From contig NZ_CP094494.1 of NCBI RefSeq assembly GCF_022810765.1, forward strand, positions 2,418,001-2,482,000: a DNA stretch of 64,000 nt, in the 5' to 3' direction. Made by a program: the position numbers and the translations under genes. Source of the DNA: Winogradskyella sp. MH6 (GTDB lineage: Bacteria; Bacteroidota; Bacteroidia; Flavobacteriales; Flavobacteriaceae). The notes below the pieces were generated by a model that did not search any database, had not been told where the DNA came from, and saw only the letters and a program-made list of their open reading frames with translations. Position 1 is the first letter of the stretch. Each line of letters begins with the position of its first letter. Below, one piece after another: positions 1-8,636 of this stretch.

Positions 1-481
1 GAGAACCGATAGCACCTACATAAACCACATCAGGATTAGTTGGATCAACAATGATTCTATGTATATGTCTAGTTTTCTCTAAACCCATAGCCATCCAAGA
101 TTTTCCACCATCTAGCGATTTGTATATTCCGTAACCGCCATTTAGTGAGTTACGAGGATTACCTTCACCTGTACCAACCCATATTACACTCGGATTAGAT
201 TGCTGAATTTCAACAGCACCTATAGAAGCTGTAACCTCTTTATCGAAAATGGGTTCCCATTTTATACCTCCAGAAGTTGATTTCCAAAGTCCGCCCGAAG
301 CCGTGCCAACATACATGATATCTGGATTGTCGTTTACGACATCTATAGCTGTAACACGACCAGACATGCCACCAGGACCAATGTTTCTGGGAGCCATGTT
401 TTTTACTAAATCCATCGAAAATTCTTGTGCAGAAAGTAGTGCTACACAGCAAAGCATAACACATGAGAGAAAACGTTTCAT
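1..481 (-). CDS. VPS10/BNR-type beta-propeller protein, N-terminal part (cut by window edge)
   Basis: The gene starts at the ATG whose first base is 481 and reads leftward without a stop to base 1, so only about 160 N-terminal residues are visible. A signal peptide is clear (MKRFLSCVMLCCVALLSAQ), after which the mature protein begins with EFSMDLVKNMAPRNIGPGG. The visible repeats, such as MYVGTASGGLWKS, WVGTGEGNP and GIYKSLDGGKSW, are the Asp-box/BNR propeller blades of sortilin-like proteins, which flavobacteria often carry as secreted proteins of about 1000 residues annotated as glycosyl hydrolases. Actual catalysis is unproven for this family. No downstream partner is visible because the 3' end is outside the window. 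Confidence 0.85.
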   Translation of the reverse strand, partial: MKRFLSCVMLCCVALLSAQEFSMDLVKNMAPRNIGPGGMSGRVTAIDVVNDNPDIMYVGTASGGLWKSTSGGIKWEPIFDKEVTASIGAVEIQQSNPSVIWVGTGEGNPRNSLNGGYGIYKSLDGGKSWMAMGLEKTRHIHRIIVDPTNPDVVYVGAIGS

Positions 482-559
482 TATTATTAAGGTTAGTTAA
501 TTTCCCTAAAAATAATGAAAAGATATTTGAGAATTATAAAAGAGATGTTAAGGTGTGCT

Positions 560-1162
560 TTAGTTATCTAATAAAACAGGAATTGTGCTACTGTTGTTAT
601 TATAATCTTCGTTTGATAATAGCCATTTTGTACCGTAAACATCTTTATAAGTGATTTTATAAAGAATGACTTTTTTGCTCAATAAGTCTTTTACAAGGTT
701 TAGGTTTTTAGCATTATTTATTTCTAAAACATTGATTTGCTCATTGGCAGGCAAAACAAATCCTTTTATCAATGTGTTTTTTGAATAAGGAATGGTGTCT
801 AAACCTTTTGTGTTTTTAAAAATATAATCAAACAAGTCATCGGTATTATTAAAACTATGCGTAGTATCTAATAAAATTTCAACATTATCAATAAAAGCTG
901 GTCCAACACCTTTGTTTCCAATTACAAACTTAAAATTGTTGCCGTACTCACTATACCATTGGTTTAAGTGAGGAAGTACGGATGCACTTTGCTGCATTTG
1001 TGTAAGTCTGTTTTCTTCCCTGGCCAAGTACGATTGGTATAGTAAAGCGATAAGTGAAATAACACTTATAAATAGAGCAGACGTGCTCATAATTTTATCA
1101 GTGGTCCAGTTGATTTTTTTTCTGGATTTTTTCGGCTCTTCTTGTTCGGTTTCCTCAGACAT
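560..1162 (-). CDS. Small single-pass membrane protein, unknown function
   Basis: I do not recognise this family. I place the start at the internal ATG at 1162 (MSEETEQEEPKKSRKK), giving 200 residues, because the ten residues upstream (starting at 1192) look like leader. A charged cytoplasmic tail is followed by one membrane helix (about residues 26-44, STSALFISVISLIALLYQ) and then a soluble domain with beta-rich segments such as NFKFVIGNKGVGPAFIDNVE. That arrangement suggests an anchored extracytoplasmic beta-sandwich. It lies about 140 bp downstream of the PepSY gene on the same strand and may be transcribed independently. Confidence 0.6.
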   Translation of the reverse strand: MSEETEQEEPKKSRKKINWTTDKIMSTSALFISVISLIALLYQSYLAREENRLTQMQQSASVLPHLNQWYSEYGNNFKFVIGNKGVGPAFIDNVEILLDTTHSFNNTDDLFDYIFKNTKGLDTIPYSKNTLIKGFVLPANEQINVLEINNAKNLNLVKDLLSKKVILYKITYKDVYGTKWLLSNEDYNNNSSTIPVLLDN

Positions 1163-1303
1163 TCTGTAATAAGTTTTGAGTAAAGTTAACAAAATGTTAG
1201 AATCTAAAACGGTGTAAATGTTACATTAAAAATAAAACAGTTGCGGATTTGTATATAGGCATACAAAGTATCATATACTTATTGAAGGTTATAAAAATGA
1301 ATG

Positions 1304-1852
1304 TTAGTTTTTGTTTTTCTTTATCTGTTTAGGTTTTTTCCAGAGCCAAAATCCACTAAAAGCCAAAAACAAAAGCCCTAACCCAAGGATTGAAGAGTAA
1401 AAGAGCTTTACAGTTTTTTTTTCGGAATTAAATAAATAATCTACAATAGAACCATCGTGTATCATTTCTATAATATCTGCGGTTCTTGTTTCTTGTGATA
1501 AAATTTCACCAGAGTAACAGTCTATTTGAAGTTCTGTAAAATGGGTTTCAAATCGCACCTTAGCTATTCCTTTTCTAGGTCTGTAATCAATACGATTTAT
1601 TATAGTATCTAAGTTTACACTCTTAATATGATTAACAGCAATAGTTTCAATTTTGCTTAATGGGAGCAAATCTAAATTTGTATTTGCTGACTTTTCAGAT
1701 GGTGGTTTTAGCTGTAACTCATCTTTCCATGCCAATAAAATGCCACTAAGACTAATAATAGCAATAAATACCAAAAGAGACATGGCAATGTAGCGATGCC
1801 ATTTGCGGTACCATCTTACAGATTTTGCTAAAGATTTGTTTTTAGATTTCAC
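1304..1852 (-). CDS. PepSY-associated transmembrane protein
   Basis: This 182-residue protein has an N-terminal helix (about 20-42, IAMSLLVFIAIISLSGILLAW), a periplasmic PepSY-like part containing KIETIAVNHIKS and IDCYSGEIL, and a second helix (about 152-170) ending in a lysine-rich tail. That two-helix arrangement with RKWHRYIA at the front matches short PepSY_TM proteins, which in Bacteroidota often sit near iron-uptake or thiol-redox genes. The start codon is GTG (first base 1852). Its role here is not defined by the neighbours; it follows the YdeI-like gene by 67 bp. Assignment to PepSY_TM is confident, function is not. Confidence 0.75.
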   Translation of the reverse strand: MKSKNKSLAKSVRWYRKWHRYIAMSLLVFIAIISLSGILLAWKDELQLKPPSEKSANTNLDLLPLSKIETIAVNHIKSVNLDTIINRIDYRPRKGIAKVRFETHFTELQIDCYSGEILSQETRTADIIEMIHDGSIVDYLFNSEKKTVKLFYSSILGLGLLFLAFSGFWLWKKPKQIKKNKN

Positions 1853-1919
1853 GGTTATGTATAAACCTGCAAACTAAGAAAAATCGATTGGTATTCTTCT
1901 TAAGAAGACGTTAACGAAA

Positions 1920-2492
1920 TTACCAGTTGTCGCGAGTTTTTTTATTGGCATTACAGAATTTTATAATCTCTGCGATTCTGTTTTGTCGTGTAGCTTCTCG
2001 CTTCGCGCTGTGTAACCATGATAAGTAGCTTTTTTGATAGCCTTTTGCAAAGTTTTGATAGTTTTCAAAAGCTATTGCATTTTTGTCAAAAGCGTTTTGT
2101 AGGTCTTTAGGGATAATGCTATTTTCTACATCGTCCATTTCAGACCATTTTCCAGTTTCTTTGGCCAGATTTATAACTTCCCAACCAGTATCATGAATCA
2201 GCCCTTCTTTTTCTAAGAGGTTGACGTAAGTTTTGTTTAGGGCACTCCACGTGCTTTTAGGATTTCGTTTTGTAAAGTATTGTTGTCTTTTTCCGCTACC
2301 TAAACTTTTTACTGTAGAGTCAATCCATCCAAAGCAAATAGCTACTTTTACAGCTTCTTTCCAACGCATAGATGGTAGATGATGGTCTACTTTATAGAAG
2401 ATTAAATAAACGGCATCGTGTCTACGATGATTGTTCAGTAACCAATCGTACCAGTCGGTGTCGCGCTCAAAATAGAGTTCTGGGATTTCCAA
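1920..2492 (-). CDS. YdeI/OmpD-associated family protein
   Basis: The 190-residue product matches the YdeI/OmpD-associated family, seen in the segments YLIFYKVDHHLPSMRWKEAV, CFGWIDSTVKSL and QQYFTKRNPKSTWSALNK, and the C-terminal FAKGYQKSYLSWLHSAKR. Family members have been linked to bacteriocin or peptide resistance, but a biochemical activity is not established. No signal peptide is present, so it is probably cytoplasmic. The start is TTG (2492): no in-frame ATG lies between it and an upstream stop codon inside the M1 gene. It begins one base after the M1 peptidase stop, so it is very likely co-transcribed and translationally coupled. Confidence 0.75.
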   Translation of the reverse strand: MEIPELYFERDTDWYDWLLNNHRRHDAVYLIFYKVDHHLPSMRWKEAVKVAICFGWIDSTVKSLGSGKRQQYFTKRNPKSTWSALNKTYVNLLEKEGLIHDTGWEVINLAKETGKWSEMDDVENSIIPKDLQNAFDKNAIAFENYQNFAKGYQKSYLSWLHSAKREATRQNRIAEIIKFCNANKKTRDNW

Positions 2493-2493
2493 C

Positions 2494-4131
2494 TTATACC
2501 TTTTTAGAATATATATAGAAATCTTTATCTACTACAAAATCTTCACTTTCAATAGACTTTGTTTTCCATTCTGAATTTGGAAAAATCCATTCATGTTTGC
2601 CATCAATTTCAACTTCAATAGGCATATCAAAATCGTCTACAATGTTGGTATATCGGAATTTTAATTGACCGTCTTCAATTTTATATTCTAAAGTTGGTAT
2701 TCTTGTATCTCTTAAATATTGATTGAAAAACGCCGTTAAATCTTTATTGGTCATTTTATTGAGATAATTCTCAATCTGTTTTGTAGTCACGGTTTGGTGG
2801 TAAAATTCAGCATTTAAGCCTCTTAAAATTTCTCTCCATTTTTCATCATCTTCAACAAGTTGTCTTAAAGTGTGTAGCATGTTGGCACCTTTGTAATACA
2901 TATCTCCAGAGCCTTCATGGTTTACGTCGTATTCTCCAATTAGTGGTCTATCATTTTGAATATTTTTCCGAGTACCAATCACATATTCTGCTGAAGCTTC
3001 CTTTCCGTAGTAGTAATCCAAAAAGAGGTTTTCTGAATAGGCTGTAAATCCTTCATGAATCCACATATCTGCAATATCCTTATTGGTAATATTGTTGGCA
3101 AACCACTCGTGACCAGCTTCATGAATTATGATAAAATCGAATTTTAAACCCCAACCCGTTCTGGATAAATCATAACCATTATAGCCTTTTTTATATTGAT
3201 TACCATAAGTTACTGAACTTTGATGCTCCATACCTAAATAAGGCACTTCAACTAGTTTAAAGCTGTCTTCGTAAAACGGATAAGGACCAAACCAATGTTC
3301 AAAAGCTTTCATCATTTTTGGTGCATCCTTAAAGTGTTCTTTGGCTTTTTCGAGATTATAGGAAAGCACCCAGTAGTCCATGTCTAGCTTACCTTTTTCA
3401 CCTTCATAGACTTCAGAAAAATTGACATAATCACCAATATTTACGTTAACTCCATAATTGTTAATTGGGTTCTTTACCGTCCAGTGTGTTGTAATGGTTT
3501 TATCGTGTTCTTCAATGCGTTTCAGTCTTCCGTTAGAAACATTCATAAGCCCTTTTGGAATGGTAACGCTAATGTCCATACTGTCTACTTCATCGTACAT
3601 GTGATCTTTGTTGGGCCACCATACACTGGCACCTAAACCTTGACAAGATGTGGCAATAAAATGCTTTCCGTTTTTATCTTTTTTCCATGAAAAGCCACCA
3701 TCCCAAGGAGCACGTACAGCTTCTCTTGGGTAACCATCGTAATAAATTTCGATAGTCTTTATGTCTCCTATTTCTTGCTTTGTAGGTATAAGAATAAAGT
3801 TGGCATTGCCTTCAACTTGCACTTCTAATTCTTTACCATCTTGAATAGCTTTAGTAATTTCCATAGGTTGTTGCAAATCTATTTGCATAAACTCGTTAGG
3901 CTTAGAAATCACTTTATATTGAATGGTGTTTTTTCCTGAAATAAATTTTAGTTCTGGTTTTACTTCTATGTCTAAGTGATAATAGGTGAGATCCCACCAT
4001 TCGCGCTCTGGAGTTATACTACCTCTCAGTGTATCTTGTTTGGTAAAATCCTTTTTTTCTTGAAGCAATTGAGCATTAGATATTAAAGCGCTAAGCAGTA
4101 ATAGGGTTAACACGATGTACTTGTTAATCAT
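2494..4131 (-). CDS. M1 family zinc aminopeptidase, secreted
   Basis: The protein (545 residues) has a signal peptide ending near SNAQ, an N-terminal M1 beta-domain and a thermolysin-like catalytic domain. The zinc site is complete: H337-E-A-G-H341 with the third ligand E360, exactly 18 residues after H341 (WIHEGFTAYSE). The substrate-binding loop equivalent to GAMEN reads L-G-M-E-H at about 299-303. It should remove N-terminal residues from peptides in the periplasm or outside the cell. There is no C-terminal sorting domain. It follows the M28 peptidase gene by 44 bp, fitting a peptide-degrading operon, and has no ERAP-like C-terminal helical domain, a short form common in Bacteroidota. Confidence 0.92.
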   Translation of the reverse strand: MINKYIVLTLLLLSALISNAQLLQEKKDFTKQDTLRGSITPEREWWDLTYYHLDIEVKPELKFISGKNTIQYKVISKPNEFMQIDLQQPMEITKAIQDGKELEVQVEGNANFILIPTKQEIGDIKTIEIYYDGYPREAVRAPWDGGFSWKKDKNGKHFIATSCQGLGASVWWPNKDHMYDEVDSMDISVTIPKGLMNVSNGRLKRIEEHDKTITTHWTVKNPINNYGVNVNIGDYVNFSEVYEGEKGKLDMDYWVLSYNLEKAKEHFKDAPKMMKAFEHWFGPYPFYEDSFKLVEVPYLGMEHQSSVTYGNQYKKGYNGYDLSRTGWGLKFDFIIIHEAGHEWFANNITNKDIADMWIHEGFTAYSENLFLDYYYGKEASAEYVIGTRKNIQNDRPLIGEYDVNHEGSGDMYYKGANMLHTLRQLVEDDEKWREILRGLNAEFYHQTVTTKQIENYLNKMTNKDLTAFFNQYLRDTRIPTLEYKIEDGQLKFRYTNIVDDFDMPIEVEIDGKHEWIFPNSEWKTKSIESEDFVVDKDFYIYSKKV

Positions 4132-4175
4132 TTTAATTTGGGTTTAGATTCCTTTTTATAGGAATGATAGTGTTA

Positions 4176-5522
4176 TTATCTTAATATTTTGTTTGGAAAG
4201 GTAACTAAACTTTCGTGTCCATCTTCGGAAACTGAAGCCACACCGAAAAAATAATTATCAATTACTATGCCTTCTATAGTGAACTCGTTAATATCACCTA
4301 CATAGCGACTGTTATCCCAAGTAGGAGATGTGGTATCTCTCCAATAGATTTTGTAGCCTTTGGCTCCTTCAACTTTGTTCCATTTTAATTTTGCTGAAGC
4401 TTCTACAATACCACCAATACTTACCTCCTCTGGAGCTGGTGGAGCAGAAGCAAGGCTTGCCATGGTAATAGCATTTACTGCAGTTAATTTTTTACAATAT
4501 GGAAAGTTGACATGCTCAAACGTGTCACCGTAATCAATATCGTTTTCTGTTCTAATGTCTTGATGTTGCTGTGTGTAATTTTCGTGAGCTTCCATAATTC
4601 GGATACCTGCAAAACCTAGATCGTTAAATGGTCTGTGATGTCCACCACGACCAAAACGATCGAGACGATATACCATCATTGGGTTCATTTCTGGCATGTA
4701 AGTTTTGGTTGTTTTATGCACATATCTTGCTAACTGTCTTGAAATACCGTCGACTTCACCACCATAAAAACGTCTGGCTCTTGCTTGTCTTGCTAGTTTT
4801 TCAGGATCGGTTTCGTCCGTAGTAATAGGTTCAGAAAAAATTCGGAAGGTTCTATTATCTATAACTCCATTAACACCTTCAATATTTCCAATCATGTCAT
4901 TATTAAGGACACCAATAATTTGCCAATTATTGTCTTTTGCGTATTTAGCAAAACCTTGTCCGCCAAAAAGACCTTGTTCTTCACCAGATAGACCGAGATA
5001 GACAATGCTGCTTTCAAATTTGTATTTAGATAGAACTCTGGCTGCTTCCATAGCTCCTGCCATACCTGTTGCATTATCATTGGCTCCTGGAGCATCAGAT
5101 GTATAATCATTAGGGTCAGAAACTCTGGAATCTATATCTCCACTCATTATAATAAATTGATTAGGATATTTTGTGCCACGCTGAACAGCAACAATATTAA
5201 CCACATTAACATCTTCTACAATGCGCTGATTAGTTCCTTTTTCTACCAAGTTATTTTGATAAAAAACCTCTAAGCAATTATTACAGTCTTTAGAAATGTT
5301 ATCGAATTGCGATTTTATCCATCGTCTTGCTGCACCAATACCACGTGTATCAGAAACAGTATCACTTAATGTATGACGTGTTCCAAAATCTGCTAGGGTT
5401 TTTACATCATTCTTAAGACGTTCTTCTGAAATGGCATCAATGATATCGTAAATTTTGGTATCGGTTTGAGAACCAACGATTATTGTTTGAAATAGGAATA
5501 AAAATATAAGGGCTTTTTTCAT
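4176..5522 (-). CDS. M28 family metallopeptidase with C-terminal fibronectin type III-like domain
   Basis: The 448-residue protein has a signal peptide (MKKALIFLFLFQTIIVGSQ), an M28 catalytic domain and a C-terminal FnIII-like segment (about 365-445; ASAKLKWNKVEGAKGYKIYW). Zinc-site elements visible are APGANDN (D149), SGEEQG (E181/E182), NNDMIGN (D209) and FEHVNFPY near the end of the catalytic domain. The first ligand position, normally His in G-H-x-D-S, reads G-D-I-D-S (D129), so one His is replaced by Asp. I recall this as typical of a Bacteroidota subfamily, not a dead enzyme, but cannot verify it here. It is two bases downstream of the CBM9-like gene and upstream of the M1 peptidase. 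Confidence 0.88.
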   Translation of the reverse strand: MKKALIFLFLFQTIIVGSQTDTKIYDIIDAISEERLKNDVKTLADFGTRHTLSDTVSDTRGIGAARRWIKSQFDNISKDCNNCLEVFYQNNLVEKGTNQRIVEDVNVVNIVAVQRGTKYPNQFIIMSGDIDSRVSDPNDYTSDAPGANDNATGMAGAMEAARVLSKYKFESSIVYLGLSGEEQGLFGGQGFAKYAKDNNWQIIGVLNNDMIGNIEGVNGVIDNRTFRIFSEPITTDETDPEKLARQARARRFYGGEVDGISRQLARYVHKTTKTYMPEMNPMMVYRLDRFGRGGHHRPFNDLGFAGIRIMEAHENYTQQHQDIRTENDIDYGDTFEHVNFPYCKKLTAVNAITMASLASAPPAPEEVSIGGIVEASAKLKWNKVEGAKGYKIYWRDTTSPTWDNSRYVGDINEFTIEGIVIDNYFFGVASVSEDGHESLVTFPNKILR

Positions 5523-5524
5523 AC

Positions 5525-6295
5525 TTAATTGATAAGTTTTAGTGTTCCAAAAATATTAGCGTCTATCCAGCCACGGTTTTTATCTTCGCCTTCCACCGGA
5601 ATAGAACCTATAAAATTTTCTCGCTCTAAGCTATAGTCGTTATCGCAATATGCAATTGCAAAACCTATTTTTTTATTTGCTGTGAGTTTTACAGGCTTAT
5701 TAGAGTTTGAATTGTCATTGTAAGTGTCATCATAAAGATACATTTTAACTTCCCAAACAGAAGTATTGTTTGTTGTTAAAATCTTGGACTCTACGTGCGA
5801 GTTATACATTTTGCCAACTTTTTCTGTTGACATGTCAATAATATTACCATTTAGGGCAATGTGGTATGCAAATGCATTATGATTATACTGATGTTCACCA
5901 CCACTATTGTCTTCGTCCACAAAAATCTCTAAACAGTCATCGTCCCACCATTTTACGAGAGGATCATTTATTTTGTCAATTAAAGTATCGTCTTTTATTT
6001 CAGCTAGGACATAGAGTGCATCATCATCCCAGGTTATTTTGAATCTTCCAAAAAAATCATCTTGTGTTATGGAATCACCTAACCAAACCTGATCTATTGG
6101 ATACCATTTTGCGTTTTTCCAAGATGTTTCATTGGCAATGCCATCAACTGAAATGGCATCTTTAGCTTTTGTTATTTTTCTTAGTTGTTTTTCGGGTTTA
6201 CTAGATTCAGATATTATTTCTACAGGTTCTTTTTTATCATTTTTACAACTAATAAAGCATAATGAAAGTAGTATAACAAGAATGTGTTTTTTCAT
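5525..6295 (-). CDS. CBM9-like (DOMON-fold) lipoprotein
   Basis: The 256-residue product is a lipoprotein (MKKHILVILLSLCFISC, Cys at about 17) followed by a carbohydrate-binding family 9-like beta-sandwich. Diagnostic segments are DDALYVLAEIKDDTLID, WWDDDCLEIFVDEDNSGGE and the closing GWIDANIFGTLKL. CBM9-like domains bind sugar ends in xylanases, but free-standing lipoproteins of this type have unknown ligands. It lies 7 bp after the DUF6265 gene and 2 bp before the M28 peptidase, so it is clearly part of the same operon. The link to peptidases makes a pure carbohydrate role uncertain. Confidence 0.82.
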   Translation of the reverse strand: MKKHILVILLSLCFISCKNDKKEPVEIISESSKPEKQLRKITKAKDAISVDGIANETSWKNAKWYPIDQVWLGDSITQDDFFGRFKITWDDDALYVLAEIKDDTLIDKINDPLVKWWDDDCLEIFVDEDNSGGEHQYNHNAFAYHIALNGNIIDMSTEKVGKMYNSHVESKILTTNNTSVWEVKMYLYDDTYNDNSNSNKPVKLTANKKIGFAIAYCDNDYSLERENFIGSIPVEGEDKNRGWIDANIFGTLKLIN

Positions 6296-6302
6296 GTAGT
6301 AT

Positions 6303-6773
6303 TTATTTTTTGTAATTGAATTTCACTGTTTCAACAGTGCCATTTTCGTTTTTGATATCTACATAAACATTCATTTCATTTGAAGACACTTTTTCAAATG
6401 TCATGCCTTCAAAAACAACTTTATTTTCTGTAATTTCTCTTAAGGGAAAGTCAACGGTTTCATCTTTAGTTTCCCATCCTTTTAAATCTGATCTAAAATG
6501 TTTTAGTTGGAGTATTAAAGAATCTTCAATCTCTCTAATGACTTCAATTTCATAAAACTGTACTTTTTCATCAACAATTAATTTAAAAGTAGCCATCATA
6601 GAACCTCCAGATGGTTCGCTCCAGATTTCTTCAGTGATGCCTCCAAAGGCTTCACCATGCCATGCGCCAGCTATCCATGCAATGTTTTCTAATTTTGGTT
6701 CTAAAGTCTTCTTTTCCTGAGAATATGTGTTTAAACCAATTGCTAATACTATAAATGTTATAATATTTTTCAT
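6303..6773 (-). CDS. DUF6265 family secreted protein
   Basis: The 156-residue protein starts with a signal peptide (MKNIITFIVLAIGLNTYSQ) and continues as a lipocalin-sized beta-barrel. Recognisable family features are IAWIAGAWHGEAFGGITEEI and GGSMMATFKLI, then a string of beta strands ending in TVETVKFNYKK. DUF6265 proteins are annotated only as hypothetical; no reaction is known. It sits 7 bp downstream of the propeller-NTF2 gene and 7 bp upstream of the CBM9-like lipoprotein, so all are probably made together and exported. Confidence 0.8.
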   Translation of the reverse strand: MKNIITFIVLAIGLNTYSQEKKTLEPKLENIAWIAGAWHGEAFGGITEEIWSEPSGGSMMATFKLIVDEKVQFYEIEVIREIEDSLILQLKHFRSDLKGWETKDETVDFPLREITENKVVFEGMTFEKVSSNEMNVYVDIKNENGTVETVKFNYKK

Positions 6774-6780
6774 AGTTTGA

Positions 6781-8379
6781 TTATTGAATAAAGGTAACTT
6801 TTGAAATTAAACCGTCCTCAACTTCATAAATGGCTATAGCATAATAGGTTTTTCCGTTTATGGTTGCTTTTTCTTTATCTATGACTTTGTTGCCCAACAC
6901 AATTCGGTTCATAATTTCTGCATTAAGGTCTGGTACCTTTTGAAATATTACTTGGTATCTTTTTTCTAATTCCTCTTTTCCGTTAGAAGTTATGTTTTCA
7001 GGAAATTCATATAGTTTAACATCTTTTGTGTAGGTTTTGCTAAACTCATCGATATCTCTTTTGTTATATGCTTCAAGCTGATCATTTACTATAGTTTCGG
7101 GATTAGAAGTGGTATTTTTATTTCTAATAAAAGTCATGGACTTTATACCATCTTTATCTACATTGTAAATAGTGGCTTGTCTTATGGTAAGATTATTTAA
7201 AGTTACCAATTCCTCGTCAACAACATAATTATTGAGCACCATACGGTTTAATACTTTAACGTTAGACTTTTTGTTGTTTTTAAAAAATTGTCTGTAGTTT
7301 TCCTTAAGAGCATTTCTGCCAGAGTACATATAATCCTTAGGGAATTTATTAACGACTACATTGGTTCCAAAAGCATTTGCAAAATCATTGAGCTGCCTAT
7401 TGTTAAAAGGGTCTATGTGTTTTTGAACCACAGCTGCAGCTTCAGCCTCAGATAAAATTGGGGAAGTTTCAATATTTTCAATTGTTGTGTCGTTAGAATT
7501 AGACTCTTCATTTTCTGGTTGCAAATCAGCAGCAATCAATAATTTTGTGCCATTATCATTTATAGCCAAGCGTGTAATATCAGCAATACCATAAGAGGAT
7601 AAATCGGCTACTTTTTTCCAGTTATTATCGCGTTTAAGAGTTAGTTTGTATAATACACCATTTTTACCAGATAGTAGTGTTCTGCCATCTAGCCAGCAAA
7701 TATCTTCGACGCCTTCCATAGTGTTGGCAATAAGTCTGGTAATACCATTATTTGGATTTAACGATCTTATTTGCCATGCTTTGTCAGTTTCTTTGTAGAT
7801 AAAGCTTACCAAATTAGAATTAGGAATTTTATGAAATGAGCGACCAACACTTGTCGCATATTTTCTGTTTGTACCATCTGCAATATCTGTAACATATAAA
7901 TTTAATTGCTCATCTTCTATTACTGCAGATACTATTGAGTTCTCGTTGTACCAAGTATAGTAAGCAACGACCAAATCTTGTATAAGTTCTGTAGATTCAC
8001 CATTACTTAGATTATAACTATATAAACGTTGTTTGCCATCAGGATCTAATCTAACGGCAGAAATAGCATTTTTATTTGGAATTTTTAAAGGAGTGTACTC
8101 GCCACCTTTTGTATAATTTATGAATGTTTTTGATTTGTAATTTATGTGATATTGAGCAATATCTGTTTGGCCATTTCTTGTTGAAGCATACAATACGTTG
8201 TCATCTTCAAAGAATGAAGGTTGATTGTCGTAGCCTTCATTATTGGATATATTAATACCGTTGGAAACTTCAATTTTAGAGTTGCTCTTTTTTAAATCAA
8301 AAAGAAAGACTTCGGTGTTAGACTGTGAATAGGATAGGGTAGATAGGAAGGGAAATAGGATTAAAAAATAATATTTCAT
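6781..8379 (-). CDS. Secreted TolB-like propeller fused to two NTF2/SnoaL-like domains
   Basis: The 532-residue protein has a signal peptide (MKYYFLILFPFLSTLSYSQ), a six-bladed TolB/PD40-like propeller (about 40-300, with NQPSFFEDDNVLYASTRNG as first blade) and two tandem C-terminal NTF2-like domains (about 315-420 and 425-532). The two are internal homologues: NRMVLNNYVVDEE pairs with NRIVLGNKVIDKE, and IKSMTFIR pairs with ISKVTFIQ. NTF2-like folds bind small ligands or act as ketosteroid-isomerase-type enzymes, but no catalytic residues can be assigned by eye. It is the first gene of the run 8379 to 1920, and its promoter must lie in 8380-8579, shared divergently with the gene at 8637. Confidence 0.75.
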   Translation of the reverse strand: MKYYFLILFPFLSTLSYSQSNTEVFLFDLKKSNSKIEVSNGINISNNEGYDNQPSFFEDDNVLYASTRNGQTDIAQYHINYKSKTFINYTKGGEYTPLKIPNKNAISAVRLDPDGKQRLYSYNLSNGESTELIQDLVVAYYTWYNENSIVSAVIEDEQLNLYVTDIADGTNRKYATSVGRSFHKIPNSNLVSFIYKETDKAWQIRSLNPNNGITRLIANTMEGVEDICWLDGRTLLSGKNGVLYKLTLKRDNNWKKVADLSSYGIADITRLAINDNGTKLLIAADLQPENEESNSNDTTIENIETSPILSEAEAAAVVQKHIDPFNNRQLNDFANAFGTNVVVNKFPKDYMYSGRNALKENYRQFFKNNKKSNVKVLNRMVLNNYVVDEELVTLNNLTIRQATIYNVDKDGIKSMTFIRNKNTTSNPETIVNDQLEAYNKRDIDEFSKTYTKDVKLYEFPENITSNGKEELEKRYQVIFQKVPDLNAEIMNRIVLGNKVIDKEKATINGKTYYAIAIYEVEDGLISKVTFIQ

Positions 8380-8579
8380 GAGATAGCAAGATTGATTCCT
8401 TAAATATAGTGATTAATATATAATGTATTTCAATTGAAATAGTATTAGAAACAGCAAAGAAATCTAAAATCAACATTACAATTTATCGGTAAAATTTACA
8501 CTTGTTATCACTACAGCGAATTATTTTGTTTTTAACATACATTATCCGAATAACCGAGTAAAAAAAACAATCTTAGTGG

Positions 8580-8636
8580 AACTCAATTATAGATGGCAGT
8601 AATTTTCTGCCAGACATTAAAATCCCTCATTGAGTT
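8580..8636 (+). promoter_or_regulatory. Predicted stem-loop in the leader, ending at the start codon
   Basis: AACTCAAT (8580-8587) and ATTGAGTT (8629-8636) are perfect inverted copies, and the second ends directly against the ATG at 8637. Between them lies another hairpin, GGCAG (8595-8599) with CTGCC (8607-8611). Folded in the mRNA this would be a branched structure closing immediately before the start codon, which could block ribosome access. The outer stem is only 8 bp and rich in A-U, so it may be chance. Confidence 0.35.

Noticed and set aside
463..654. Plus-strand frame of 63 codons at the left end
   Set aside because: Spans the start of the VPS10-type gene and its promoter region; tyrosine and cysteine-rich nonsense translation.
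4176..5522. Idea that the M28 gene is a dead enzyme because of the His to Asp change
   Set aside because: All other metal-site residues are kept and the gene is intact; a variant site is more likely.
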